From NCBI RefSeq assembly GCF_000471905.2, contig NW_006499583.1:290706-354705 (forward strand): a stretch of DNA of 64,000 nt, in the 5' to 3' direction. Of the stretch, positions 35,570 to 47,409 are shown piece after piece. The first letter of the stretch is position 1, and every line of letters begins with the position of its first letter. The notes below the pieces were generated by a model. It was given only the letters and a program-made list of their open reading frames with translations. It was not told where the DNA came from and made no database searches. The translations under genes and the position numbers were made by a program. The stretch is from Amborella trichopoda (taxonomy: Eukaryota; Streptophyta; Magnoliopsida; Amborellales; Amborellaceae).

Positions 35570-36720
35570 GTGATGCATGACGTTAAACTACATAGCCTTG
35601 GTCCGTGCTGCATGTCCTTAAACTGCATAGCTTTAGTCCGTGTTGCATGACCTTAAACTGCACGTCTATGGTCCAAGTGCACGACTCCAAAACTGCATGG
35701 TCCAAACTATATGACCTTAAATTGTAGTGAAGGTCTAGTTGCACGACCTTAAACTGCATGGTCCTAACTGCATGACTTTAAACTGCCTAGCCATCTTCCA
35801 AACTATATGACCCTAAATTATAGTGGAGGTCTAGTTGTACGACCTTGAATTGCATGGTCCTAACTGCATGATTTTAAACTGCATAACCATGGTCCAAGCT
35901 ATAGGACCTTAAAAATGCAAAGCACGACATGACAAATAGTCCACATGCATAATGTTAACTGGATGGACCACCTCTTCGCTAAGTGTATTTCACCAACATC
36001 CCTAGTGGAGTTATGTGTATACAAAAAAAGGGGGTCGCACTTACCCCTTTAATCCTTAGACGGTCTGTTTCACACCAACATCCCCAGTAGGAGTCACATC
36101 CTATTACGACCCACTATCCCCAGGGAGTTAAGGTCATTCTTATCTTTTCAACCCCCAATGGGGTTGCATCTGTGCTATAGCCTATCATTTTTAGCAGAGT
36201 GACATGCACACAATTACTCATCACCCCAAGGAGTCACACTTACCCTCTTAATCTTCAGTGAAGTCCGCTTCCCTTGCCACTTCTCGTAGGGCCACCATCT
36301 TTAGCCTTAGCTATTTTTATCCCCAGAGAGTCATATCACTATCCACAAACCTATCCCCCATAGAGCTTCACCTACATGGCGACCCACACCTTGGTCCGTG
36401 TTGCATGACCTTAAACTGCACAACCATGGTTTGTGTTGCATAACCTTAAACTGCACAGCCATGGTCGGTGTTGCATGACCTTAAACTGCACAGCCGTGGT
36501 CCAAGTGCACGACCCTAAACTGCATGATCCAAACTATATGACCTTAAACTGTAGCGGATGTCTAGTTGGAAGACCTTAAACTGCATGGTTCTAGTTGCAT
36601 GACTTTAAACTACATAACCACGGTCCAAGCTATATGACCTTAAACCATAGTACACGTCCTAGCCACATGACATTAAACTACTTTGCCCAGGTCCCAGAGG
36701 CATGACCTTAAACTTGCCCC
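35570..36720 (+). repeat. Minisatellite built on TGACCTTAAACTGCA
   Basis: The core GACCTTAAACTGCA recurs some twenty times at 35-45-bp spacing in two clusters (35575-35910 and 36385-36720). They are separated by a different spacer containing ACCCCCAGTGGAGT-like words. It lies in the non-coding spacer of the Tat element. Confidence 0.85.
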
Positions 36721-38267
36721 CCACATATGCGCACACCCCCTTTTCTTCCCTAACTTACCTGTTCGTGTGAGCGCACCACCTTCATTGCTTCCCTAGTGAG
36801 TCCACTCGCTTCATTACCATCATCCATCACTCCCCAGTGTGTTTCACCCATGCTCACAAAACGGTGAACCATTCCACCATCCATACTCGCCATCAGTTAG
36901 TGGGACACCACTTTTCACCCACCATTCATACATCATTCATCTTTCATAGGTAGCCTATGTCATCTCCCCAAAGTGAGTCAAAACCACCACCATACTCACT
37001 CCATGGCCTCCACAAACTGCCATTCATCACCACTGTGGTCCAGCTATATGATCCTAAACTATAGTGCACGTCATGGCCGCATGATGTTAAAAGGCTTCGC
37101 CCAGGTTTCGAAGGCAACACGTTAAACACGCTTTTATAAAAAAAGAGCAAGGTGTATACCTGGACTAGGGAATGCCATGAGCAAAAATGACGGACGGGCA
37201 TGGTCATAAAACCATGAGTAAAAGAGTTCCGTGAAAACAAAAGCCTAGGCACAGTGAAAACCCCAAAAGGGCACCATGAGCAAAATGGATGAACAGAGTG
37301 GACATGGCCTCAAAGTCATGGGTAAAAGAGTCCAAAAATAAAGGAAGTTGGTGAAAACCATCTTTACGGTGCCACTTCCCCTATTCAAGGGGCGCTTGAA
37401 CTAACAAAACAGGTTGACACAACATCACAACCTCAGCCGACACCCAATTGCCAAAACAAGCATAATTCTGGCTAATGAGGTCTACGCAAAATCCTCAACT
37501 TCTAGCATCCAATCAAAATGCTAAATGGCTCACCCGGGAGTGAGAGCCTCATAAGATCTCCCACACGTTACCTCTAGCAAACAACAAGAGTCCTTGAGGG
37601 TGAGGACGACGACAGAAAGATCCCTCCAAAATGCTAAAAAATCATCACGAAGGCAAGAAATTGACAAAGTCAAGGCCCAATCTGTCGGAGACTTTAGGGT
37701 TATTCCTCACCATGAGATCGCCTCACCAAAAACCTTCTTTAGTCGATAGGCTGAGATCTTTGGGACAGGTCTGAAGCCCCCGATTTGACCAGGCAGGATG
37801 GGGCCCACGACAACGTCTCGCCAAAATTCCCACTAGCCGACTGGCCCAAATCTTCGGGATAGATCAGAAGCCCCTGACTGGACCCCGATAGACAAGACCT
37901 ACAGAGTTACCCTAATCATCAAAAGCAACCTGATGTAGCAACCAAACATGCTGACCAAAGGTTCATAGCACTTGGCCGCCAAATAGGCCCGATTCTTACC
38001 AATGAGGTCCCTACAAAATCCTCAAGCTGTCAAAATCACAAATAGTCCATTGAGGATGAGGACTTCTATAGATCCCTCAAAAAGTCTCTTCTCCCCCAAA
38101 AGCCTCCACGGATGGACCCGTACATTGCGTCCAGATGTCTGAGCATTCTAGTTACAACATTGCGTAGATCTCCTCAGCATTCACATAGTCCTGTGGCTAG
38201 CCAGGGGAAATTTCTTGAATTATTGTACTTCTCGCTTCTCGCGAAGCACAATATTCGGAGAGGCATG

Positions 38268-41200
38268 CTGATGGAAGACATTTTTCATCATCATGGGTCT
38301 CCAGTCAATAAAACCTAACAAACAATGAAAATTTTGACAGTCTCTGAATGACCCTAGAGCTGGTCAAGATCTTCATATTGACTCCTGAGAGTCTCCTACC
38401 AAATTTCTTAGCATTCCAACATATCTAAGGTAGTGCAGACAAAGAAACAACTTCGGCAAAATCAACCTCTAGCATCGTGAAACGGACCCTATAATTAGAA
38501 CTATAATTTCGATACGTCAAATTGATGTGGAACCACCACCATTAGATCCAGCACGGTTGAAAACCTCAAGAGATCAAGTTTTAGCTTAAACAGACATTCC
38601 AAGAAGAAGTTATAGGCAAAAGAGGGAAACAGGACGAGCCACATGCTGCTCCTGTGCGGCCACCCTGCAACTCAACTCCGTTAAAGGGGCAGTCACAAAC
38701 AGTAACTTTCGACACTCATATCTGACCCATCTCTGGTCGAATTGTGCTCAAATTTTGTGAGCATGTTTGTCTCGTCAAGATGAGCATTTCAATATGTGGT
38801 ACGCCTTGTGAGGACACTTGAGTACGAAGAAAAGCTTGAGCGAAATTGCTAATCTGTGAAGAAAATTGCAGGAAAATCAGCAGCGTCACATCTTGCTCGA
38901 GCGGCCAAATCTCACTGCTTGGGAGCCCGATCGACGTGAAACAAAATGCATCGCGTGCGTAGTGTCCATGGCTATCATTGATCTGAGCCTCATACGTGAT
39001 GAACGGTCGGATTGCACACACAAAGCTGATGAAAGGAGCCCCGAAATTCCAGAATCCAATCAAAACTCTAAAGTTGCAAAATCTTTTTTCGGACACGGAA
39101 TTGAGCTGTGTTTGTTGCCATGCCATCATGATGGCATTCTTAGTGTGATTGAGTGAAGAAATCACAGAAAACATCAAGGAAAGAGCACACCATCGATCCG
39201 AAGTTTCAAGAGTCATCTAAATTTCAAGACACATGATCGTGACCTAAAAACACGATCCATGGCTTGAAGTTGGTATCAAATCGATCGTCACTCCGAGCCC
39301 AACAAGAAAACAATCATCTTTTGATCAAACGAGCATCTGAACAACCCTAGATCATCCATAAAAAATCACACATGTTCTAGGGCAGTACAGGGACTGTTTT
39401 GGTTTTTCACAAATTGTTAGGAAGGGGAAAATATGTCATTTTGCACCCTATTTTCCTATTTCTTTTAATTCAGTTAAATCTTAATTACTAGTAATTAGGT
39501 TTAATTTTGATCAATCCACCCATGTTTGGGCACAATTCTATATATACCACGTACTACCAATGTATGCAGACTTTTCATTCATTCACGAAGGAGAACTTTG
39601 CTTAATAAAATTTCTCTTTCTTCTCATTGTTGGGTTACGTTTGGAGAGAGAAACTTATGGATCGGTACCCCTAGGCTCAAGGTAAATCTTCTCTCTCTTC
39701 TTTTCTTTCTTCTTCTTCTTCTTCTTAGTCTGAACTCCTTTCAGAGGCCATGCACGGCAGTGGTAGTGTTGTGCATGCCTCTTTCTTCTCGTTTCTGCCT
39801 TCAGTGGTTTCAAATATCGCGCATGGCGATGGCAGCGCCATGTGCAAACTTCTTGCCCCTTATGTTCATTCATCTTTATCTCTCAGCGAGGTTCGCAAAT
39901 GGCACTACTCATAGACGTACACAGAGGTGTCCTCGACGTCTTAGTGAAGAGCACAGATGGCGAAACTTATTGCTGTTCGCAGGGATATCCCCCTGTTGTG
40001 AGCCTCTCTCAGACGACAATGCCAATAGCCACCTGCGAGGGGTCGCGGCAATACCCATTGTTGTCTGAGAGCATCTTTCGTGCATTTGGTGCCTATCGCC
40101 GTCCACGAGCTTCCTTTGCACGTTCGGTGCCTATCGCCATCTTTGAGCTCCCTTCGCGCGCTAGATGCCTATCGTAGTCCGCGAGCTTCTTCGCTTGCTC
40201 GGTGCTTATTGGCGTCAATGAGCTTTCTCCTTGTGCTTGTGTCCTATTGCTGTCTGCAAGCTTCTTCGCGCGCTCGATGCCTATCACTGTCCACAAGCTT
40301 TCTTCGTGCACTCGGTGCTTATCGTCGTTCACGAGCTTCTTCGCAAGCTCGGTGCCTATCGCCGTCTGCAAGCTTTCTTTGTGCGCTCGGTGCCTTTCAC
40401 CGAGCGCAGGCTCCTCTCTGCGTCCCCCGACTATCGTCGTGCACTTCACAATAAGTTATCACCGCCCGCAAAGTGACATATTTCCTTCTCGTGTTGCCCA
40501 CGGTGATGTCTAATTCCGTCTATAGTTCACTAATTACCCCCTTCTGCCATGAGTAACAGTGTCCAGCATCTTCGAGACCTCTTCCCATTGCCGTCTCGTG
40601 CCTTCTCCTCATTCTCTTCCCTTCTCACTTGGCTGAAGTTAGACTCGGTCTACATTGCCATAGCGATCTGGCTGTCGAGCAGTATTACCGTCATGCTGGT
40701 CCTGAGTACCATGCCTATTTTGCTGCCACATCAGATTAGGACAGTCATATCAATCTTGGTTTAAAGTAGTATTGCCGTCGCGCCAGTCTGAGTCACCGTG
40801 CCTGTATTGCTACCACTCTGCGTCGGTCATTACACTTGTCCAGCTATCATGCTAGTCTCGTCTCCTGTCGAGTCCCCTCTTCTTTTCTCCTTTTATTCAA
40901 ACCCTCTTCTTTTCATCACCCAAACTTCTCACCTTCTCATCCATATGAAGGTGCATTGCCCTAAGACAAAGGTGGGTCCTTTGGCCCACTTGTCTTGCAA
41001 ATTAACTATAGTAGTGTTGTACAGAAAACAATTAGATTGCAGGTCAAAGGAGGCAACTCCGAACCAGCTGAAGAAGTTGGGAGCCTTTCCGTCGAGATCT
41101 AAAAGGGTGCACGCGCGAGTCTACCTGAGTAAGTCATGGACCTGGGGGAGGTTGGTCCCCACCTCACATCCAAAATTCCTCTCTCACTAGTTGGACAGCT

Positions 41201-41318
41201 GCCCTTGTTCCGTGAACAAGGTTCCCGGGAAAGGGATCTCAGGTCTCGGGTCTTTCGAACCCGAGACACGCGTCACTAAATCATCTAGATCTGGGGAGGC
41301 GAGATCGAGGCACCAAAC
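38268..41318 (+). repeat. 3' LTR of Tat element
   Basis: Matches 22868-26010 throughout. The candidate start is TGCTGATGGAAGAC (38268) and the end is near GAGGCACCAAACCA. It keeps the ancestral TATA region (39537-39550) and an eight-unit 37/38-bp array at 40089-40389. Right after it the palindrome array of the host MULE resumes. Confidence 0.87.
40089..40389 (+). repeat. 37/38-bp minisatellite in 3' LTR
   Basis: Counterpart of 24786-25086, of identical 301-bp length and the same GTGCCTATCG unit start, so the array existed before integration rather than expanding afterwards in one LTR. Confidence 0.9.
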
Positions 41319-41600
41319 CACAATATTCAAAAATTTTGCAATTTTGGATGTCCAACATCTGAAATTATGACATTTTCAGATGTACATCCGAAAATGACTC
41401 TGCAAACATCCAAAGAGTCCCTGGATTTTCACAGTAGTATTTTCGGATGAACAATTCGAAAATTTTTCAATTTCATATGTTGGACATCCGAAAATAATTT
41501 CGGATGTCCAACATCCGAAATTATGACATTTTCGGATGTTGTACATACTGAAATTATGACATTTTCGGATGTTGTACATCCGAAAATGTCACTTATCATA
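41319..41600. repeat. Internal palindrome array of giant MULE (right half)
   Basis: Continuation of 22440-22867 after the Tat element. Contains at least six TTTCGGATGTNNNACATCCGAAA dyads, including adjacent copies at about 41485-41520 and 41535-41590. Confidence 0.85.
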
Positions 41601-42225
41601 ATTAAATTTTTGTCTTTGTTAGAGATTAATTTCATTAAAATTAAGTCCAAGAATCCATCTCAAAAATAAATTATTAAGAGCTGTGTCCAGATTCATACGG
41701 TGTGTAACGAGGTATAGATCCATTTTTAGACAAGACTAGCAATGAGTTCTTCAAAAAAACACAGTGAATCTGTGCATCTTGGCTCTTACAATACAAAAGG
41801 AAATAGATCAATTACATGGTTCCCTGTTACACAGATAATGATGCTTCTCAATCATGCAGTGCCTTTATCGATATACGTTCATGATGCTTTCACTATAGAT
41901 AAAGAGATACACATATTGACTCGGCCAATAGCCACTAATTCATATTTCACAACTTCGGCAAGTTAAACATTGTTACTGCTTTAAACATTATTACAACAGG
42001 ATACCACATATAATATCCTTTGAACTTCGCAAGTAAGAAAGTAGAAAGACTTAACCAAATTGTACTTAACAAAATTCATTGAACAAATTGGGTGGGTCAA
42101 AATGACCAATACATTACATCGCTCAAAATGAACAAATTAATTGCTCCAATACATTCAAAATGAACAAATGAACAAAGTTACAAGGGTCAAGACCCCATTA
42201 CACTGGTCGCTTTCTCTTAAGCTGA
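41601..42225. other. No recognisable gene
   Basis: AT-rich sequence between the palindrome array and the 3' end of the PMD gene remnant. Open frames are short. It presumably holds the 3' untranslated region of that minus-strand gene; no polyadenylation signal can be assigned with confidence. Confidence 0.5.
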
Positions 42226-42227
42226 TA

Positions 42228-44344
42228 CTATTTCTTTCGTGAATTATATCTTCTAGGTTCCTCAACTGCTGGTTGTGTAGATGGAGCCAGGTCTTCTACA
42301 GCCCGACTACTTTCACCCACTCCATCATGTCCGGCCTCGTCAAGTACACCTTCATCATGATATTCACGTTGTAAATTTTCTATCCTAGCTTCTACGTCAT
42401 CCATATCAATAGGCACAAACTTAGACAGCATTGAAACGCATTGTTTACGCTATTATAAACTTCAGGATACCTCTTCTGTCTAAGTGTAAGTGCCTCTGCT
42501 AATATGATTGTAGATGTCTGAACTGCACTAACCTGCAAAAATAAAATAGGCAATTAATATATTTAAACAATTTCATGAAACTAATAGCTAACTACAAGAC
42601 TATAAGAATATGTAGGTCAATATAAACATACCAATTGGTTCTCATAACCTCGAGGTCTCATTATATACTGTGGTTCAAGAGCAGAAACAACATCTTCTTC
42701 TTCCTGGTTATGAGGTTGCAATATGTCTTTGGGTGGGTTTGCGACATTATGGATTATAGGATGGGACACTAGGTTGTACCATGCCTTGTACTCCTCTGAG
42801 GGCAACCCATTGTCAGTATCTTCTTCAATATCAGGCATCATGTATTCATGGCAAGACAACTAGTGGTGGATTTTGTCTGCATTCACATTTCACCAATCTC
42901 GCTATCCACCTTGTCTGTTAGACCTCTTATCAACAGCCAAGGAATTTCTAAGAATGTGTTGTTTAACTCCAAATTACCGATAAATACGATCTGACATGTA
43001 CAACTCAGTAATATCGTCAAATATAAGCGTTGTTATGCATATTGCAATTTGATATGCCGCCTGCTTGTCATATGAAATTACCTCATCAGGCTTGAAATAG
43101 GGATTCTATATTACCTGTTATATGATATGCACTCAATCAATAAAAATAATTACAAATGCTTCAATACATTTGTAAGTAATCAATATCAAATTACACACTA
43201 ACCTCATTAGGTTGGAGATTATCAAATTCTTATCTGATGGGAGGCATTAGGTTATGTGGATTGCCATGATAAATCTTCCATGGCTCCCATCTTTTGGCCC
43301 TATAGCATATTTGGAGAGATACTCCACGGTATAGGCCTCATATGCATAATATGCTCATACGACCAACACTGAAATAAATTAAGATATGATAAATATTAAA
43401 TATTTAGGAAAGCAATATAAACTATTCCGCTTAAGTCATTTATCAAAAAAAAGGTTGCCTGCATGAGAGTGACTGAACCACTAAAATGTCTTCTCTTGAA
43501 AGTACAAGCTTTTCCAAGGGAGTGATAGAGGAATGCAAGGGCTGCAGTTCTCCAAGCATATCTGTTGGCTACCTCAATATCTTCAAAAAATTGCAAGTAC
43601 CTAGTTAGCACTGCTGAAACTGATGCATCAGCGAATATGGTGACGTTGATGAGGAAAGAGCAAATATGCTCGAGTATATCTATAAACTTCAACAGAGGTT
43701 GCATCAAGTGGCAATTCTCTAAAATTCCCCTTCAGCCATGTATGTCTCATGAGATTCAGGTTGTCATTAGTGACGATACCCAAATTGTCTTGTATATATT
43801 GTCGCAGGTCACTGATAGGACGACATGTAATTGACTCACCATCCACAGCCAGTCCTAATATCTCGTATACATCAAATAGCGTTGGTGTCATCTCACCAAT
43901 ATGAATATTGAAATGAAATTTATTGGTCTCAGAACACCACCTCTCTACATTAGCTGAGACCAAAGAATGATCAATTCGGCCTGGCCGAATGATAGATAAG
44001 GGACCCAACTCAGACGCATTTACTAGTTGAACTTGCTCTTTTATGAATTTCCATTCGTTTAATTGGTAAGTCTTCTTATCAATTCTAATTTCTTCTTTCT
44101 CTTGAAATACAACAAATAGACAACATATTAGTCCCAATACATAGACATGTACTTCTCATAAAATGTTTGAACCTGAGTACAATTTATTGAAAAATAACAA
44201 ATTAATAGAAATGACAGATGAATATATGCATATACATGTCCTTCCCATATAAAATATGATGCATGTTCAGGATGAAGTTGCAGCAAACTGGGGTCCTGAA
44301 GACCTCCTGGATATCCTCCATCGGATGTAAACGATACATTTTCA
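42228..44344 (-). pseudogene. Plant mobile domain (PMD, MAIN-like) gene of the MULE, degraded
   Basis: On the minus strand, in order: GGYPGGLQDPSLLQLHPEH (44240-44320); LGPLSIIRPGRIDHSLVSANVERW, then HIGEMTPTLFDVYEILGLAVDGE (44020-43830), the signature core of the domain; LKGNFRELPLDATSVE and RYTRAYLLF (43735-43650); RYLQFFEDIEVANRYAWRTAALAFLYHSLGKA and FKRRHFSGSVTLMQ (43600-43450); CWSYEHI (43360); FDDITELYMSDRIYR-FGVKQ (43020-42950); and a Gln/Pro/Glu-rich tail ending at 42228. Cellular PMD proteins (MAIN, MAIL1) act in the nucleus on gene silencing and genome stability, and PMD copies are known inside MULEs and Ty3 elements. Several stops and frame changes are present, for example in 42900-43380. 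Intron limits are uncertain. Confidence 0.85.
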
Positions 44345-45533
44345 CTGAAATTCCATATGATCACCATATTAATCATAAGGTTACATATATAAAAATTTAT
44401 TGGATAACAAACAAACAATAATGACATGTTATATCTATAGTGTTATAGACCATAGCCTAAAACTACTCTATCAAAAGAACATGATAATACAATGGAATTG
44501 ATATCGAGACAACAACACCTCACAACGCATGTGCATAAAGAATCAATGAAACAATGCTAAGTCACCAATCGAATGAGCTCTCAAATAAATCTAGTCACTA
44601 AGTATTCTATCCAAAATACCTCATAATGCAATCTTGCTTTTTCCGATGTTTGTTTCACATGTCTGGAATTCCTATGTACCCAGTTTCTAATGTTTGGTAA
44701 TCCATTGGTAAACTATCTCTTAGAGTCTGGATTAATACCTATTTCTAACAGTACAACTTGCATATATCAGGTTAACCATTTTTAACTGTTCAATTGCATA
44801 TATTCAAAAGAGGAGCAATAAGCATTAAGGCACAAATTTCAAAAGAAGAACAATAGACATTCAAAAGAAAAATCTAAGTACATGACTAAAGAAAATCATA
44901 TAATAGAGCTACAGAAGAGCAATAAGCATTAAAAAAAAGACACAAATTTCACCAACACAAATCTTCACTAATTGGGCAACCATACATTTCATAATATTGA
45001 TATTATTGATAAATTGATCAAATGCAACTAAAAGAGACCAATATTATATAAAAAAAGTGAATAAACAATTAAAAAATTCACACAAAATAGCTATGAGCCT
45101 CCATAGAACACGAAAAAAAGAGTTTTCCAAATATTCCAGAGCCAGCTCCACTTGATCATTATTCATTGACCAATCCAAAAAGTAAATAAAATACAAAGTG
45201 GGTATTCAATGGATTACTAGGAAAAAATAAATAAAACAGAAAAACCCATACCCAAGTTTTTTATAGATTAAAATAAAGTTTATGTAATTCTACATAGCAA
45301 ATGTAACTTCTATACTGACGTATTTTTAGGGATGTATCAAATACAGAACAAAACCTAGTAAAAAATAAAAAAAACCAATACTAAAAATAAAACCATCAAA
45401 ATGATGCAGAGAATCATTTGGACCATTAGATGCAGAGAATCATTAGGACCATTAGATGCAAAATAGAGCACGATAATTTATTTCCAATATAAAAAAAAGA
45501 GCGAAAAATAAGAAAAAAAATAAAAAACATTAC
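44345..45533 (-). other. Probable first intron of PMD gene, AT-rich
   Basis: On the minus strand a donor-like AAG|GTAATG lies at 45533/45534 and an acceptor-like TTTCAG at 44345, giving an intron of about 1.2 kb. The stretch is A/T-rich with no coding signal. A 30-bp unit (GATGCAGAGAATCATTWGGACCATTA) is tandemly duplicated at 45402-45458. Confidence 0.45.
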
Positions 45534-45695
45534 CTTCTTGAATAAGATGAATGAGGTTGAAGATGATGAGACTTCAAAACTGATTCTTGTCTGAGAGAGA
45601 GCACGATAATAAGGAAGAGGGAAGAGCAGAGTCAAGGGAGGGGAAGGGTTTAACGGGTTGAGAGAGAGTAGCGCAGTTTTGAGAGGGAGCGCCAC
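45534..45695 (-). other. Probable first exon or 5' leader of PMD gene
   Basis: Pyrimidine-rich leader-like sequence on the minus strand (CTCTCTCAACCCG...) with an ATG at 45693-45695 opening MALPLKTALLSLNPLN, and a splice-donor-like end at 45534. It begins just inside the right terminal repeat, as expected if the promoter sits in the repeat as in MuDR. The protein sequence itself is unrecognised. Confidence 0.4.
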
Positions 45696-45714
45696 TGTTT
45701 TTTTTATGGTTCAG

Positions 45715-45990
45715 CTATCAGTCATTTTCGGATGTTTAACATCCAAATTTATGATATTTATAAATGTTGTACATTCAAAATTGCCAAATTACATTGTTGC
45801 ATCTGCGGCTATTTTCGGATGTTTAACATCCGAAAATCTCATAAATTCGGATGTTGAACATCCGAAAAAGGGCAAACTTATCTTTTTTTTTAAATGGCGT
45901 TATGGAAGATAAAAAATGGACACTTCTGTAATAACAAAAACTATTTGGTGTAACCGTAATAACGTAAACTATAACGGATATGTATGTAAT
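45715..45990 (-). repeat. Right terminal inverted repeat and palindromes of giant MULE
   Basis: Reverse complement of 20624-20890. Contains palindromes TTTTCGGATGTTTAACATCC and TTCGGATGTTGAACATCCGAA, then AAGATAAAAAATGGAC, AAACTATTTGGTGTAAC and ATAACGTAAACTATAACGG. Homologous flanking DNA resumes at about 46000. Confidence 0.87.
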
Positions 45991-46134
45991 TTTAAAATTT
46001 TATTTATATTTTAATAAATCAAATCAGAAAAAAAAACTCTTAAGCTCTTAGAACCCTAGTGGTACTCTGTATTTGTCTTTGAGGGAAATTCATTTGAGGG
46101 TGAAGTTTGTAAAAGGTACCAACCTTCAACTATT

Positions 46135-46450
46135 GAAGTAAGCTGCAACTCAAATCTATGCCGAAAATGCAATTTTGGCGTTGCAAAGTCTTATGATGAT
46201 ATAAAAATCTATTGTTGCCCCCAATTATAAAATTTAAAGTTCTAGAAAATATGTTATAAATACTTGAAAATCTTGAAAATGGACGGTCCAGATAATGTGT
46301 TAGAAGATGAACTATTTTGAGGACTACAAATCCTTCTTTTTTCTTCATGTCTATAAATCTCAAGGTTGAGATGATCGATTTGAGCGATTTCTAGTTTTTT
46401 AAGTGCACCTTACTCATATAGTATAATGTTGACACCTTATATAAACTTTT
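46135..46450 (+). mobile_element. MITE, family M (copy 4; duplicate of copy 3)
   Basis: Collinear with 10785-11095 in the older copy, including AAGTAAGCTGCAACTCAAA at the start, AATGGACGGTCCAGATAATGTGTTAGAAGATG in the core and AAGTGCACCTTACTC at the end. Inherited through the duplication rather than separately inserted. Confidence 0.65.
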
Positions 46451-46970
46451 CCTTTCATTTGAAACATTCTTAAACTACAAATTGATCTTGAGTTTAACTA
46501 ACATTGATAAGGTCCGTTTGTATATGAGGAAATTAGGAATATTGGATATTTGAAATCCAATAAAATCTATAAATTTTGCGTATCAACGATTCCTCAAATC
46601 TCTTATTTGGGTATACTATATAAAATTCATGAATTTCTCACAATCATTTCCATGTCTGTTACTTTGTAACAAAATTTGATACAGTTTCCTCTAAATTTAA
46701 TTTTGATAAAAGAAAGAAAATCATTATAATCAAGTAAATACAATTGGTAAGATAACAAGTAAAATTAGATGAAAGCCTCACCAGTATTAAAAGATTGTGA
46801 CTTGTCATCATACGACGGTTCTAGGTCATGCTATAATTGAGAGACTTATGACAATTCCTTTCTTTCTGTGAGCTATAGTATATTATTTTTCATAGTTAAA
46901 TCATTTTGAGCTCTAGTATATGAAGTTTACGTAGTTAATCATTTCACCACATATATAATGCTTTCTATTT

Positions 46971-47375
46971 TGGGTGCAGTTGGCATACGGATGCTTTCGT
47001 AGCTCTAAAGGTAACGTGTGCCTTCAAATTTTATCATGGTATATAATTTTGATGTAAAATATTTTTAGGATTATCTCAAAATCTATTTTTATATCTAATT
47101 ATAAAATTTTAAATTTAAAAAATGGTTAAAATCAAGTAGATCTATAAACATACGAAAATTTGAAAATGGATGGTATAGATAATATGTTGTAAAATGCACT
47201 ATTTATGAGACTTAAAATCCTTTTATTTTTCATGATCATACATCTTGATGTCGAGATGATCAATAAAAGGGTTTTTCAACATTAAAACTACCTTTTTCGG
47301 TGGATTTTTTGAGGTGCATCCATAGCTGTACATTATAAGGTTGCAACCTTATATAAACTTTTTCCTTCTATTTTT
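46971..47375 (+). mobile_element. MITE, family M (copy 5), inserted after duplication
   Basis: Interrupts the sequence that is continuous at about 11625 in copy 1 (ATAATGCTTCATA / TTTTTATTTTGATCTCG). Flanked by a short TATTTT direct repeat. The core contains AAAATTTGAAAATGGATGG and CATCTTGATGTCGAGATGATC. Confidence 0.7.
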
Positions 47376-47409
47376 ATTTCCATCTCGTATACAATCTTTA
47401 TTAAAAAAG

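Larger units (their letters stand above)
33775..38267 (+). other. Long non-coding 3' spacer of Tat element
   Basis: About 4.5 kb with no confident protein. It holds three to five degenerate units of about 33 bp near 34250-34410 (CATCRTCG...CAACRCC), a CT microsatellite (35015-35033), the CTTAAACTGCATGACC minisatellite (35570-36720), and a stretch with ATGAGCAAAA/GTAAAAGAG repeats (37180-37350). In the Tat lineage this position can carry extra open frames, sometimes antisense; no long intact one is seen. Confidence 0.65.
22868..41318 (+). mobile_element. Ty3/gypsy LTR retrotransposon, Tat lineage (about 18.45 kb), fossil
   Basis: Flanked by direct LTRs of about 3.1 kb (22868-26010 and 38268-41318). 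Coding domains are in Ty3 order (gag, reverse transcriptase, RNase H, an extra RNase H, integrase) and are followed by about 4.4 kb of non-coding DNA before the 3' LTR. Large size, the second RNase H and the long 3' spacer are the hallmarks of the Tat/Retand/Ogre group. The sequence after the 5' LTR (TTGACGACTCCACCGAGGAC, about 26019) resembles the primer-binding sequence common in that group. The element is broken, with roughly ten or more interruptions in its coding part. By eye about one base in seven differs between LTR starts, suggesting an insertion several million years old. Confidence 0.9.
20615..45997 (+). mobile_element. Giant MuDR-like MULE (about 25.4 kb) with nested Tat retrotransposon
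   Basis: The ends are inverted repeats of about 200 bp: the left arm reads ATCCGTTATAGTTTACGTTAT..GTTACACCAAATAGTTT.., and the reverse complement of 45700-45990 reads the same with roughly 15% differences. The flanks are contiguous in copy 1 of the segmental duplication, confirming an insertion. A 9-bp target duplication AAAATATTA / AAAATTTTA (20615-20623, 45994-46002; one mismatch) is possible but the site is AT-rich. Inside are a MuDR-type transposase remnant on the plus strand, a PMD gene remnant on the minus strand, palindrome arrays, and an 18.4-kb LTR retrotransposon. Removing the latter leaves about 6.9 kb. Both genes are broken, so it is non-autonomous now. Confidence 0.88.
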
